Part shown: positions 9,364 through 17,390 of the stretch, piece after piece
Layout of the letters: the number at the start of each line of letters is the position of its first letter
Numbering within the stretch: position 1 is the first letter of the stretch
NCBI RefSeq assembly: GCF_014023275.1
Contig: NZ_CP054698.1
Span: forward strand, 1,612,001-1,676,000
Source of the DNA: Nostoc edaphicum CCNP1411
GTDB taxonomy: Bacteria > Cyanobacteriota > Cyanobacteriia > Cyanobacteriales > Nostocaceae
DNA length: 64,000 bases
Direction: 5' to 3'
The notes under the pieces: model-generated
The model's database searches: none
Told to the model about the DNA's origin: nothing
The model's input: only the letters and a program-made list of their open reading frames with translations
Position numbers and translations under genes: made by a program

Positions 9364-9893
9364 GAGGATGGTTTGGTTACTTAAAAATAATGCTGAAGCA
9401 AAAATATTTGATCTTGATTAAGTTTGGGTAATGCTTTATTTAATTTAGGGTTAGTAAATAAAAGGTAAATTTATATTAAATTTGCCTAATTTTTGGCAAA
9501 TCGATGCATACATTCAAACAAACCAGCTATCTAAAATATAGGGCTATATATAAATAAGTAGATAAAAGAATAAACTTTATAAATTATTGATTTCTAACAT
9601 CTTAACTTTGCACAAACAATAATCTAAATAAAGTAATAAAAATCAGAGTGACTAAAACATCATTTGTTTAAGATGAGTTAAAGGATATTTTAAAAAATGC
9701 AAGACATATTATTAGTATAAATTATATATTTTTGGCTTATCTTACAAAAAACAATCAACAGATATCATCAGATTTTTGACTGTAAATGATACAATCCTTC
9801 TAACCTATTTCAGTGATTAATGCTGTGTTTAATCTCACTATTTAGGTAGATGAATTCACTTTATATAGTTCATCTTTTAAGGAATAATCAGTA
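9364..9893. other. AT-rich intergenic region between divergent exported-protein genes
   Basis: About 530 very AT-rich bases between the PhoX-like gene and the PEP-CTERM gene. No open frame, hairpin or known box stands out. Both promoters must lie here. Confidence 0.5.
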
Positions 9894-10577
9894 TTGACTT
9901 CCATACTGATGAAAAGTTTGCAGACGAATACAGCATCAGAATCTATTACTTTTATCAAGAAAATGAAAAGCATTCGTAACCAGATCAAAGCTACTGTAGC
10001 TGTTGCCGCTTTCAGTTCTATAGCTACTTTAATAAACGTTTCCAGTGCTGATGCTGCTTCTTATCAGCTTGATTGGTTAGGAGATCAAGGTTATTCAGCT
10101 AAGGGGCAGTTCAGCTATGATGATAGTTTCCTTGGAAGTATCGTCACAAAGGATGAACTGACTGATTTTGCTATTTCTTTCTTCAACCCAGAAGGAAGTT
10201 TATTGCAAAATTTTAACTACGATTTTCCCCAATCGGACAGTAGTTTCAATTTCAATTTTGATACAGTCACAAAGACTGTTCTACAAACTGGTAATTTTGA
10301 CACATCTAATGGTTTTGATTTGGGAATTGACTTTGCAACAGATGTGACAGGATTAGATTTTTATACTTACCTAAATGCCGAACAAGGATTACCAACAGCT
10401 AAGATATTCTTGAAAGATGACCTTTCACCAGAAGTCTGCGACACATACCCAAACTGTAGGTTGGATCTTGGTGGTGAGTTGACCGCAACTGCTATTCCTG
10501 AACCTGGTACAATTTTCGGTCTGTTAGTACTTGGTTTGATGAATAAAGTCCTTAAGAAAAAGCCAGCATCTACATAG
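9894..10577 (+). CDS. PEP-CTERM sorted exported protein
   Basis: A surface or secreted protein of up to 227 residues. The C-terminus is a textbook PEP-CTERM signal: IPEPGTIFGLLVLGL followed by a basic tail NKVLKKK, recognised by an exosortase in the inner membrane. The N-terminal signal peptide reads best from the internal Met at 9963 (MKSIRNQIKATVAVAAF...ADAAS). However, a Shine-Dalgarno AAGGA sits 10 bases before TTG 9894, so the outer start is listed and 9909 or 9963 are alternatives. The mature part is acidic and rich in Phe, Asp and Ser, and may fold as a beta-sandwich. Two cysteines (EVCDTYPNC) could form a disulfide. Function unknown. Confidence 0.85.
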   Translation: MTSILMKSLQTNTASESITFIKKMKSIRNQIKATVAVAAFSSIATLINVSSADAASYQLDWLGDQGYSAKGQFSYDDSFLGSIVTKDELTDFAISFFNPEGSLLQNFNYDFPQSDSSFNFNFDTVTKTVLQTGNFDTSNGFDLGIDFATDVTGLDFYTYLNAEQGLPTAKIFLKDDLSPEVCDTYPNCRLDLGGELTATAIPEPGTIFGLLVLGLMNKVLKKKPAST

Positions 10578-10694
10578 ACAGTGAACCTGAATAGTCGAAG
10601 CTAGCCTGATTAGAACTGTAATTAAACATTATTCTAGCTTTTGAATCAACGGTGAAACACCCCAAAAAACAAGAAAATTTTGTGGTGCAATAAT

Positions 10695-10722
10695 TCAGTG
10701 GTGGATTTAGACCCACCACTGA
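10695..10722. terminator. Hairpin between convergent genes
   Basis: A perfect 10-bp stem (TCAGTGGTGG / CCACCACTGA) with an 8-base loop and AT-rich flanks lies between the PEP-CTERM gene (plus) and gatD (minus). It is a likely shared terminator. Confidence 0.75.
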
Positions 10723-10789
10723 TTAAATTCTGAATTTTGACTTCTCCTTTAATTATTAAGGTTTGAAAAGAGTAAAAAGCAAACTCACA

Positions 10790-11608
10790 TTAAGCTTTTG
10801 TTGTAGCAACAGTTGGCAAACTCACTTTCAAGCGCTTAAACATTGATTCTCTTGCTTGTATAGCCAAACTATCATCCAAAGGTGACAGCGCGATCGCTTC
10901 CTGATACTTTAGCCGCAGCGCTGTTTGAATTAACCAATCGGCGACGAAAGGATTTTTCGGTAATAAAGGGCCATGAGAATAAGTAGCGATCGCATTCTGA
11001 TAAAATGCTCCTTCTGTCCCATCTTCACCATTATTTCCCAAACCATATACCACTCGCCCCAAAGCTTCCACTTTTCCCAGTTTGGTACGTCCACCGTGAT
11101 TTTCAAAGCCTACCAAATATGGTGTGCTACCCGTCATCTCTTTTAAATCTCGCGCCAGACGTGAAGCTGTGACTTCAATTACTAAGTTACCAATACAGCG
11201 CTTAGTATTTTCACCAGGATGGACGGAAACTAAATCGAGTATTCCCAAACCATCAATCCGTTGTCCTAAGCCTGGTTCATAATAATGTCCCAGCAGTTGG
11301 GGGGAACCACAAGTAAATACTCCCGGTGTTCCATTTTCGATTTTTTCGCGCATAGCGTCAGCTTTTGCACCTTGTAAATCCCGCATGACAATTTCTTGCT
11401 GACGGTCTTGTGCGCCACCACCAACGATTACATCTACAGTTTTAATATCTGCGGCTGTGGCATTTTGATCTAGGGGTAACACTTTCACATTGTATCCCCG
11501 CCACTGAGCGCGACGCTCTATAGTAATTACATTACCGCGATCGCCATAAGTACTCATCAGCGTCGGATAAAGCCAACCTATTGTTAATTCTAGTTGTTGA
11601 GAACTCAT
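10790..11608 (-). CDS. gatD: GatD-type glutamine amidotransferase (lipid II amidation)
   Basis: A 272-residue class I (CobB/CobQ-type) glutaminase. It should supply ammonia to MurT for amidating the D-glutamate of lipid II. Visible are the nucleophile region FTCGSPQLLG (C100), the family block GFENHGGRT (H171 region), and IGWLYPTLMSTYGDRGN at the N-terminus. The start chosen is ATG 11608 (MSSQQLELT); the frame is open to 11692, but that extension simply translates GGGAATGG-type repeats. murT lies immediately upstream on the same strand, 92 bases away with repeat DNA between. The known role comes from Staphylococcus and Streptococcus; the role in cyanobacteria is inferred. Confidence 0.9.
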   Translation of the reverse strand: MSSQQLELTIGWLYPTLMSTYGDRGNVITIERRAQWRGYNVKVLPLDQNATAADIKTVDVIVGGGAQDRQQEIVMRDLQGAKADAMREKIENGTPGVFTCGSPQLLGHYYEPGLGQRIDGLGILDLVSVHPGENTKRCIGNLVIEVTASRLARDLKEMTGSTPYLVGFENHGGRTKLGKVEALGRVVYGLGNNGEDGTEGAFYQNAIATYSHGPLLPKNPFVADWLIQTALRLKYQEAIALSPLDDSLAIQARESMFKRLKVSLPTVATTKA

Positions 11609-11700
11609 AAATTTGGGGAATTGGGAATGGGGAATGGGGAATGGGGAATGGGGGAGAATAACCAATGCCCAATGACAAATGACAAATGACAAATGACAAA
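11609..11700. repeat. Tandem GGGAATGG and AATGACA repeats
   Basis: Four or more copies of GGGAATGG followed by AATGACAA heptamers fill the gap between murT and gatD. The insertion probably lengthened an originally tighter operon junction. Confidence 0.85.
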
Positions 11701-13038
11701 TTAAAGAATTTTCCGCCCAGTTAGGACTTCTCGCACTTCTAACATGGCTGAGTAGGTAGGCAGAATGTGTAAAGTTTCATTCTCTGGTGTATGCTCTAAT
11801 GCAGTAGCGATCGCTTGTTTCAAATCTTCTTCGACAATCAGATTTAACTTACTCTCACCAGACTTTTCGCTGTAACGTAGACGTAGTGCCATATCATAGA
11901 CGCGATCGCCACTCACTACTAAAGTTCCGCCTCGTTCGACTAATTTCTCGGTATCCACGTCCCAAATCCAGGATACATCAGTACCATCGGGCGTGCGATC
12001 GTTCAAGACCAGCAGTGTGGTTTTATCTGTGCTTTGAGTAACTACGCGAATGGTTTCATTCGTTCCTACAGGATTTTTTGATAACAATATTCGCACGCGT
12101 TTACCGTCAATTACTAAATCTTCAGCCCGGCCAAAGGCAGCTTGGAAGTTATTAATAGTATCTCTGATTGTTGCTTCATCAACTCCCAACTCAATAGCCG
12201 CAGTAGCAGCAGCCAAAGTATTATATTTGTTGTACAAACCAACCAGAATTTGTGACCATTCACTACTTTCGAGAGTAGGTTTACTTTTAGTAAAACCACA
12301 CTTGGGACAAGTAAAATCTCCCAAATGAGACAAATAAACACCCTCATAATCTAGAGAATGTCCACATTTGGGACAATAGATAGAATCAACAGCGTGAGGA
12401 ATTGCTTCTAGATAATGTTCTGGTTCATTCAAGCCAAAGAATAACACCCGTTGGGGTAACTGCTGACCGAGGTTAGACAAAGTTGGGTCATCAGCATTGG
12501 GAATTACTACCGTTTCTGTTGGTAGGGTAGAAATAACTTTTGTCCAACGCTTGCTAATTGTGTCTACTTCGCCGTACCTATCGAGTTGGTCACGGAACAA
12601 GTTTAAACAGAGAATTATTCGCGGCTGGAGTGGCGCTAATACTCTTGGGACAATATTTTCATCAACTTCCAAAATGGCGTAATCAGTATTTAGCGTCCCT
12701 AATAAGTTGGTGCTTTCCAACAGCGCCGTCATCAAGCCATTTTCCAGATTTGCACCTGTAGAATTATGAGTGACGCGAAAACCCTTGCGTTCTAGTATTG
12801 TGCATAAGAGTAGCGCTGTAGTGGTTTTGCCATTAGTACCAGCAATTAAAATCACCCCGTTTTTAACTTGCTGACTCAATAATTGTAAAAGTCGGGGTTC
12901 AATGCGACGAGCAATCGAGCCTGGTAACACACTAGCAGCACCTAGACGCAGCGATCGCACTATAAACGTCACACTTTTTGCTACTGACACCGCGAAACCT
13001 AATCGCAGTCTATCTATGAATTGTATTTTCTTTCCCAT
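11701..13038 (-). CDS. murT: MurT-type Mur ligase (lipid II isoglutaminyl synthase subunit)
   Basis: A 445-residue cytosolic Mur ligase-family enzyme. The ATP-binding loop is [13 protein letters not shown] (about 66-78). Unlike MurC-F it carries a four-cysteine zinc ribbon in the middle domain (C222-x2-C225 and C244-x2-C247), followed by the DUF1727 C-terminal domain (LNDRTPDGTDVSWIWDVD). These features define MurT, which with GatD converts D-iso-glutamate to D-iso-glutamine in lipid II. The order murT then gatD on one strand matches the known operon. The start at 13038 (MGKKIQFIDR) is followed by a hydrophobic stretch, suggesting membrane association. Confidence 0.92.
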   Translation of the reverse strand: MGKKIQFIDRLRLGFAVSVAKSVTFIVRSLRLGAASVLPGSIARRIEPRLLQLLSQQVKNGVILIAGTNGKTTTALLLCTILERKGFRVTHNSTGANLENGLMTALLESTNLLGTLNTDYAILEVDENIVPRVLAPLQPRIILCLNLFRDQLDRYGEVDTISKRWTKVISTLPTETVVIPNADDPTLSNLGQQLPQRVLFFGLNEPEHYLEAIPHAVDSIYCPKCGHSLDYEGVYLSHLGDFTCPKCGFTKSKPTLESSEWSQILVGLYNKYNTLAAATAAIELGVDEATIRDTINNFQAAFGRAEDLVIDGKRVRILLSKNPVGTNETIRVVTQSTDKTTLLVLNDRTPDGTDVSWIWDVDTEKLVERGGTLVVSGDRVYDMALRLRYSEKSGESKLNLIVEEDLKQAIATALEHTPENETLHILPTYSAMLEVREVLTGRKIL

Positions 13039-13354
13039 ATCTGTACCCTAGTCTTCTGGCGGTTGCTAATTGATAGTCTTTAAGTTACAAATTTAATCTT
13101 GTGAGTTTAGCGAATCCTGGGTGAAAAAGCCAGTCATACCAATTTTGAATTTTCGATTTTGGATTGTTGAGCCTTATAGTTGCACTACTTTACCTCTGTT
13201 TTGACTTTTGCGTAGCAGTACCAGCCACTTGCGAGAGATAATCTCAGTAAGCGTTATCTTAAAAAATAGTGCGTGGGCGTAATTACATATCCAGCCCAGT
13301 TTGCTGAATTCAGCACAAAATCACGACAAGTAGTAGCTTGCAAGGTTCCTTTTG

Positions 13355-13942
13355 ATGAATAGCACAAAGTTTCTTTTTTTACATAAACAAATTACTAGCT
13401 GGCAAAGGCGGTTTTCCAAATGCCTGTTGTTGCTTGCAAGTCTTTTCATTATAAGTATGCAACCTGCGTATGCTGGTCTTGATAATGATTTATATGATGG
13501 CAACATCTTTGTCGTTTATGCTGGCAATGGTTCATTAGTTCCACCGAGACAGTCACTCGCACAGACTTTAGCGGAACATAAACCCGTCTTTTTGGCTTTT
13601 TATTTAGATGACAGCAGCGATTCCAAAAGATATGCCATTTCCATTTCACGGGTACAGGAATTCTATGGTCGGGTAGCAGAAATTATGCCGATTAATGTAG
13701 ATACTATCCCGCCCAAAGAAACTTACGATCCCACAGAACCAGGATATTACTATTCTGGGGGTGTTCCGCAAGTCGTAGTGTTTAATAAATCAGGTGAAGT
13801 AGTTTTGAATAAAAAGGGTCAAGTACCTTTTGAAGAAATAGACGATGAATTTCGCAAAATCTTTGATTTATTACCACGCACCGAAACAGCACAGCTAAAG
13901 CGCCGAGCCTTCAATGAGTTCAGTAGTGAGTTAGCTAGGTAA
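13355..13942 (+). CDS. Exported thioredoxin-fold protein lacking a CxxC motif
   Basis: A 195-residue protein. The start chosen is ATG 13355, directly after a TTG that could also serve. A signal or anchor segment (CLLLLASLFIISMQPAYA) precedes the mature domain GLDNDLYDGNIFVVYAGNGSLVPPR. The core looks like a thioredoxin fold (PVFLAFYLDDSSDSKRYA, VDTIPPKETYD, GGVPQVVVFNKSGEVV), but the usual CxxC is absent, so it is unlikely to be a redox enzyme. It resembles cyanobacterial proteins annotated as thylakoid photosystem I accumulation factors. That link is from memory and tentative. It probably acts in the thylakoid lumen or periplasm. Confidence 0.72.
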   Translation: MNSTKFLFLHKQITSWQRRFSKCLLLLASLFIISMQPAYAGLDNDLYDGNIFVVYAGNGSLVPPRQSLAQTLAEHKPVFLAFYLDDSSDSKRYAISISRVQEFYGRVAEIMPINVDTIPPKETYDPTEPGYYYSGGVPQVVVFNKSGEVVLNKKGQVPFEEIDDEFRKIFDLLPRTETAQLKRRAFNEFSSELAR

Positions 13943-14083
13943 CTTATGGGGTAGACCAAATTGGTCTGCCCTAATTTTTAGTGATATCTGTTACTACATT
14001 TCTGCCGATGCCAAAGCATAATATTGAAATATCTGTTTTAACAGATTACAGAGTTAATCTATAGTCTATAAGTCCGCAAAAAC

Positions 14084-14118
14084 TGACTAATGACTAATGA
14101 CTAATGACCAATGACTAA
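14084..14118. repeat. ATGACTA/ATGACCA heptamer tract
   Basis: About five copies of ATGACTA or ATGACCA lie just upstream of the next gene, the same repeat type as at 7104-7158. Confidence 0.85.
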
Positions 14119-14133
14119 CTAGAGTGTATTCTG

Positions 14134-14742
14134 ATGTCACAGGTTTACACCACCCAGGAACTAATTCAAATTTTGGCAGCCGAACGCCAAGCTTGCCTCA
14201 AAGGAAAACGTCTAAAATTAGAAATGACAGTCTCTGGCAATCCTGTAATTGACCAGTTTATCAGCACTGATGGGCTGCAACAGTTCACTGCTTATCAAGA
14301 TTTCAAAACTGCAATTCACGAATATCAGAAAGAAAATCGAGTTTCCGGTATTATCTGGCGGGAATTGACAGTTAAAGGAAAAAAGTTGCACTATCCCGAA
14401 ATAGATACTGAGTTAATTGCCCTTAATTGCGACTTAGAGATATTAAAAGCTGCTAAAAATTCCATCGTAGAATTTTGGTATGAAGTCTCTATAGGGATGG
14501 ATTTATACTTGAGTTTCAATAATAGTAAACAATACCAACAAATTGCCACATCTGATTTAGAAAGAATTGTTCAAAGAACAGAATGGGCAAGTTTATGCAA
14601 GTGGGAAAATTCTAGCTTTTTGGAAATGATTTTGCAGCTAGGATGGGGTAAACCAGAAGAAGCTTATTATAAACGAGGAAGACCGCGATCGGGTAGTGAA
14701 TATATTCATGCAGTCAATCCCGGAAATCGCCCCATTGGTTGA
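14134..14742 (+). CDS. Hypothetical cyanobacterial protein
   Basis: A 202-residue soluble protein, MSQVYTTQELIQILAAERQACLKGKRL. There is no signal peptide and no membrane helix. The N-terminal segment looks helical. A short basic tract near the C-terminus (YKRGRPRSGSEYI) could bind nucleic acid, but it is not a recognised domain. The start is ATG 14134. Relation to the following hicAB pair is unclear: 126 bases separate them. Confidence 0.65.
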   Translation: MSQVYTTQELIQILAAERQACLKGKRLKLEMTVSGNPVIDQFISTDGLQQFTAYQDFKTAIHEYQKENRVSGIIWRELTVKGKKLHYPEIDTELIALNCDLEILKAAKNSIVEFWYEVSIGMDLYLSFNNSKQYQQIATSDLERIVQRTEWASLCKWENSSFLEMILQLGWGKPEEAYYKRGRPRSGSEYIHAVNPGNRPIG

Positions 14743-14867
14743 TTGATATGTAGGGTAGCAATGCTGAAACCCACGACAAAATGACGGACATAATTGCGTT
14801 TACTTTGCGTTCTTAATAAGGCACTCTATCTGTAACAGAAGTTTTACCTGTACAGATAAGTAGTAAC

Positions 14868-15050
14868 ATGAAAGTACGAGATGTAATCAAGCGACTGGAA
14901 TCTGATGATTGGTATCTTGATAGAACTAAAGGTAGTCATCGACAGTTCAAACATCCTGATAAACCCGGTGTGGTTACAGTTCCAGGTAAATTGTCTGACG
15001 ACTTAGCCCCTGGTACTCTAAGTAGTATTTGGAGGCAAGCACAGTTATAA
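14868..15050 (+). CDS. hicA: HicA-family toxin (mRNA interferase)
   Basis: A 60-residue double-stranded-RNA-binding-fold protein. The motif TKGSHRQFKHPDKPG contains the catalytic His of HicA RNases, and VVTVPGK follows as in the family. HicA cleaves mRNA when released by its antitoxin. The gene ends 11 bases before the hicB start, so the two are cotranscribed, toxin first as is usual for hicAB. Confidence 0.93.
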   Translation: MKVRDVIKRLESDDWYLDRTKGSHRQFKHPDKPGVVTVPGKLSDDLAPGTLSSIWRQAQL

Positions 15051-15061
15051 GGAGAACGGCA

Positions 15062-15286
15062 ATGCAGTACGTAGTAGTGATTGAAAAGGCTGAAGGTAAT
15101 TATTCTGCTTATATCCCTGATTTACCAGGTTGTGTTGCTGTGGGTGAAACTTTAGAAGAAGTTAAGCAGATGATTGCAGAAGCTATTGAATTTCATATAG
15201 AAGGAATGCTAGAAGATGGTTTACCTATTCCTGAACCTACAAGCATTGCTCATGAGGTTGAAGTTGCAAACTACAGCAAAATATAG
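15062..15286 (+). CDS. hicB: HicB-family antitoxin
   Basis: A 74-residue protein with the degenerate RNase H-like HicB fold: MQYVVVIEKAEGNYSAYIPD, then LPGCVAVGETLEEV and IEFHIEGMLEDGLPIPEP. The start is ATG 15062, with GGAGA 6 bases upstream; the frame is open to 15029 inside hicA. There is no C-terminal HTH or ribbon-helix DNA-binding domain, so autoregulation would need another protein. It neutralises HicA by direct binding. Confidence 0.93.
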   Translation: MQYVVVIEKAEGNYSAYIPDLPGCVAVGETLEEVKQMIAEAIEFHIEGMLEDGLPIPEPTSIAHEVEVANYSKI

Positions 15287-15401
15287 TTAGAAAACAGGAG
15301 TCAGAATTCAGAATACAGAATTCTGAATTGGTGAATACTCTACCCATAAAGGGATAGAGTTTTAAGGCGAGAATATTTTAATGATACAAATACGTGGTTA
15401 A

Positions 15402-15641
15402 GGGTAAAGCACATTGCTCATTGGTGTCAACTTAAGCTAGAAATAGCTTCGCTGCGGGCTTCATAACCCGCCAGAGAATGAATTCTCTGGCTCATAGCTA
15501 AAGTCTACTGAAGTAGACTGAATATTTTTGGGGATATCTAGTCATCTTCAGATGACTTTAGCTATGAGACAGGGATTTACAATCCCTGGCGGACGTGCGG
15601 TTTCGCGTTAAGTTGACACCAATGAGCAATGTGCTTTACCC
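15402..15641. mobile_element. 240-bp foldback MITE-like element with 34-bp perfect inverted ends
   Basis: The ends 15402-15435 and 15608-15641 are perfect 34-bp inverted repeats (outermost bases GGGTAAAGCAC). Inside are further nested stems: GCCAGAGAA...TTCTCTGGC near 15470-15491, AGTCTACT-GAAGTAGACT, a 14-bp pair CTCATAGCTAAAGT / ACTTTAGCTATGAG, and CAGGGATTT...AATCCCTG. It encodes no protein. A 15-bp piece of its end (AAGTTGACACCAATG) recurs at 42791-42805. No clear target-site duplication is visible. Confidence 0.8.
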
Positions 15642-15699
15642 CTACGAAAAATCTATATGTATCAAGATTTTCGGGAAATGGTATTAGTTTTGAGAGTTT

Positions 15700-15748
15700 G
15701 TAGTAAGGACTTTAGTGCCTAGAAAATAAGGACTAAAGTCCTTACTAC
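15700..15748. repeat. Dispersed palindrome (17-bp perfect stem)
   Basis: Arms 15700-15716 and 15732-15748 (GTAGTAAGGACTTTAGT and its complement) with a 15-base loop lie just downstream of murD on the minus strand. It can act as a terminator, but the sequence type is a known interspersed cyanobacterial palindrome. Confidence 0.8.
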
Positions 15749-15769
15749 GAACTGGTTGAAAAACAATGG

Positions 15770-17308
15770 TTATCGACTTGGAACTATGGACTCTTGATTA
15801 GAGTTTTCAAACTCTGGATGTTCTACTCTGCGAGGTTTCCAGCTTTCCGTCCAAGCAAGGCATAACTGACGGAAGCGATCGCCCCGCACCTCAAAATTCG
15901 GGTACTGGTCAAAACTCGCACAAGCCGGAGATAGCAACACCACAGACGCTTGATATTCCTTAGCTAATTCTGCTGCTCTCGGAACTGCCCTTTCCATAGT
16001 TTCCACAATATGGTATGTATGATACCCTACCTCTTGGAGACGTTTGGCAAATGCGGGTGCAGCAGAGCCAATCAATAACACAGCAGCAGCTTGGGAGTGA
16101 ATTTTTGCTAGCCAGCCAGTATCATCACCTGCTTTCGCTTCTCCACCAGCAATTAAAATTGCTGGACTTTTTACAGATGCTAAACCAACTTCAGCAGCAT
16201 CGTAGTTGGTGGCTTTGCTGTCGTTAATGAAATCAATACCTTCCCAAGTGCAGATATGTTCCAAACGATGGGCAACACCAGGGAATTCTCGAATCGCAAG
16301 TGCGATCGCATCACGATTAATTCCCGCTAATCTTGCCGTTGCTACTGCCATCAAGAGATTTTGCTGGTTATGTTCTCCCACCATTCGCAAAGTAGATACT
16401 TTTACAATCGGTTCTGGTGCAGAGGTTGCAGTTAATTTTTCCACAACCCAGCCGTCCTCAATGTAAAAGCCTTTTTCGCTAATCAGGAAATCTTTTCCTT
16501 TGACACTTGTCCAATAGGCATCAGGCCAAGCACTTAAACCTAGCTGGCTCAAGTAGGCATCATCGCCATTGAATACTTGCAACTCAGATTGACGTAATAA
16601 CTTGGCTTTGATGTTGTAATAGTTCTCTAAAGTCTGATGGCGACTGAGGTGATCTGGTGTGAAAGTCGTCCAAACACCGATACGGGGAGCAAGAGAGACG
16701 GAAGATTCTATTTGATAGCTGCTAACTTCCGCAATCACCCAATCGAGTGAGGAGTTAGGAGAGACGCGATTAATCGCGTCTGTACAAGAATTATCAAATG
16801 CCTCCCCTACTCCCCCTGCTCCCTGCTCCCTGCTCTCTGCCCCTCTCCCCCTCGAAGATAAGGCAACATCACAAGCGGCGTAGCCAATATTACCGCAGGC
16901 GGGGGCATCTAATTCTGCTGCTTGGAAAATGGCAGCAATTAAAGCTGTGGTAGTAGTTTTACCGTTAGTACCTGTAATTCCTACCCAAGGCAGTAATCGC
17001 AAATTTCGCCAAGCGAGTTCCATTTCGCCAATGGTTTCAATACCTAATTGGCGTGCCTCAACTAATGTGGGAATATCCCAAGGCACGCCAGGACTAACGA
17101 CTATTAATTGGGGTAAATTAGCACCATTCAATTCTAGGGATTGGCCTAGTTTCACGGTTATTTGCTCGGCAGCGAGTTCTTGTTGTTGTTGCAGGAGGGC
17201 TTCGGAGGTGTTGCGATCACTTAGCTCCACCTCCCAACCTTCCCGTTTCAACAATCTCGCCGCAGCAACACCGGACTTTCCCAATCCAATTACAGTAGCT
17301 CTAGGCAT
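15770..17308 (-). CDS. murD: UDP-N-acetylmuramoyl-L-alanine:D-glutamate ligase
   Basis: A cytosolic peptidoglycan precursor enzyme that adds D-glutamate to UDP-MurNAc-L-Ala. Motifs: N-terminal Rossmann [25 protein letters not shown] loop [15 protein letters not shown] (about 110-124), the HRLEHI block, [11 protein letters not shown] and [21 protein letters not shown]. At 512 residues it is about 50 longer than most MurD proteins. The excess is a low-complexity segment at about 149-187 ([16 protein letters not shown]..., then TDAINRVS) that translates interspersed repeat DNA. It lies between the ATP-binding block and [16 protein letters not shown], and both flanks are conserved, so the enzyme is probably functional. 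Confidence 0.95.
   Translation of the reverse strand: MPRATVIGLGKSGVAAARLLKREGWEVELSDRNTSEALLQQQQELAAEQITVKLGQSLELNGANLPQLIVVSPGVPWDIPTLVEARQLGIETIGEMELAWRNLRLLPWVGITGTNGKTTTTALIAAIFQAAELDAPACGNIGYAACDVALSSRGRGAESREQGAGGVGEAFDNSCTDAINRVSPNSSLDWVIAEVSSYQIESSVSLAPRIGVWTTFTPDHLSRHQTLENYYNIKAKLLRQSELQVFNGDDAYLSQLGLSAWPDAYWTSVKGKDFLISEKGFYIEDGWVVEKLTATSAPEPIVKVSTLRMVGEHNQQNLLMAVATARLAGINRDAIALAIREFPGVAHRLEHICTWEGIDFINDSKATNYDAAEVGLASVKSPAILIAGGEAKAGDDTGWLAKIHSQAAAVLLIGSAAPAFAKRLQEVGYHTYHIVETMERAVPRAAELAKEYQASVVLLSPACASFDQYPNFEVRGDRFRQLCLAWTESWKPRRVEHPEFENSNQESIVPSR
16763..16858. repeat. Interspersed repeats inserted in frame within murD
   Basis: An 18-bp palindrome (GACGCGATTAATCGCGTC, 16763-16780) and a CCCTGCT-type tandem tract (16809-16855) lie inside the murD reading frame. 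Both are repeat types otherwise found between genes. The frame is kept through both. Confidence 0.85.
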
Positions 17309-17390
17309 AGATTGCAGCAGAGTCCCTGGTTAAGCACTCCCTATAGTAGCGCTTCTTGGCAAAAATTACACAAGTTTTTGTTGACCTACG

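Noticed and set aside
11609..11692. N-terminal extension of GatD
   Set aside because: The 28 extra codons translate GGGAATGG repeats; the conserved protein starts at 11608. The same reasoning removed upstream extensions of the YdcF gene (53101-53256) and trpE (27647-27724).
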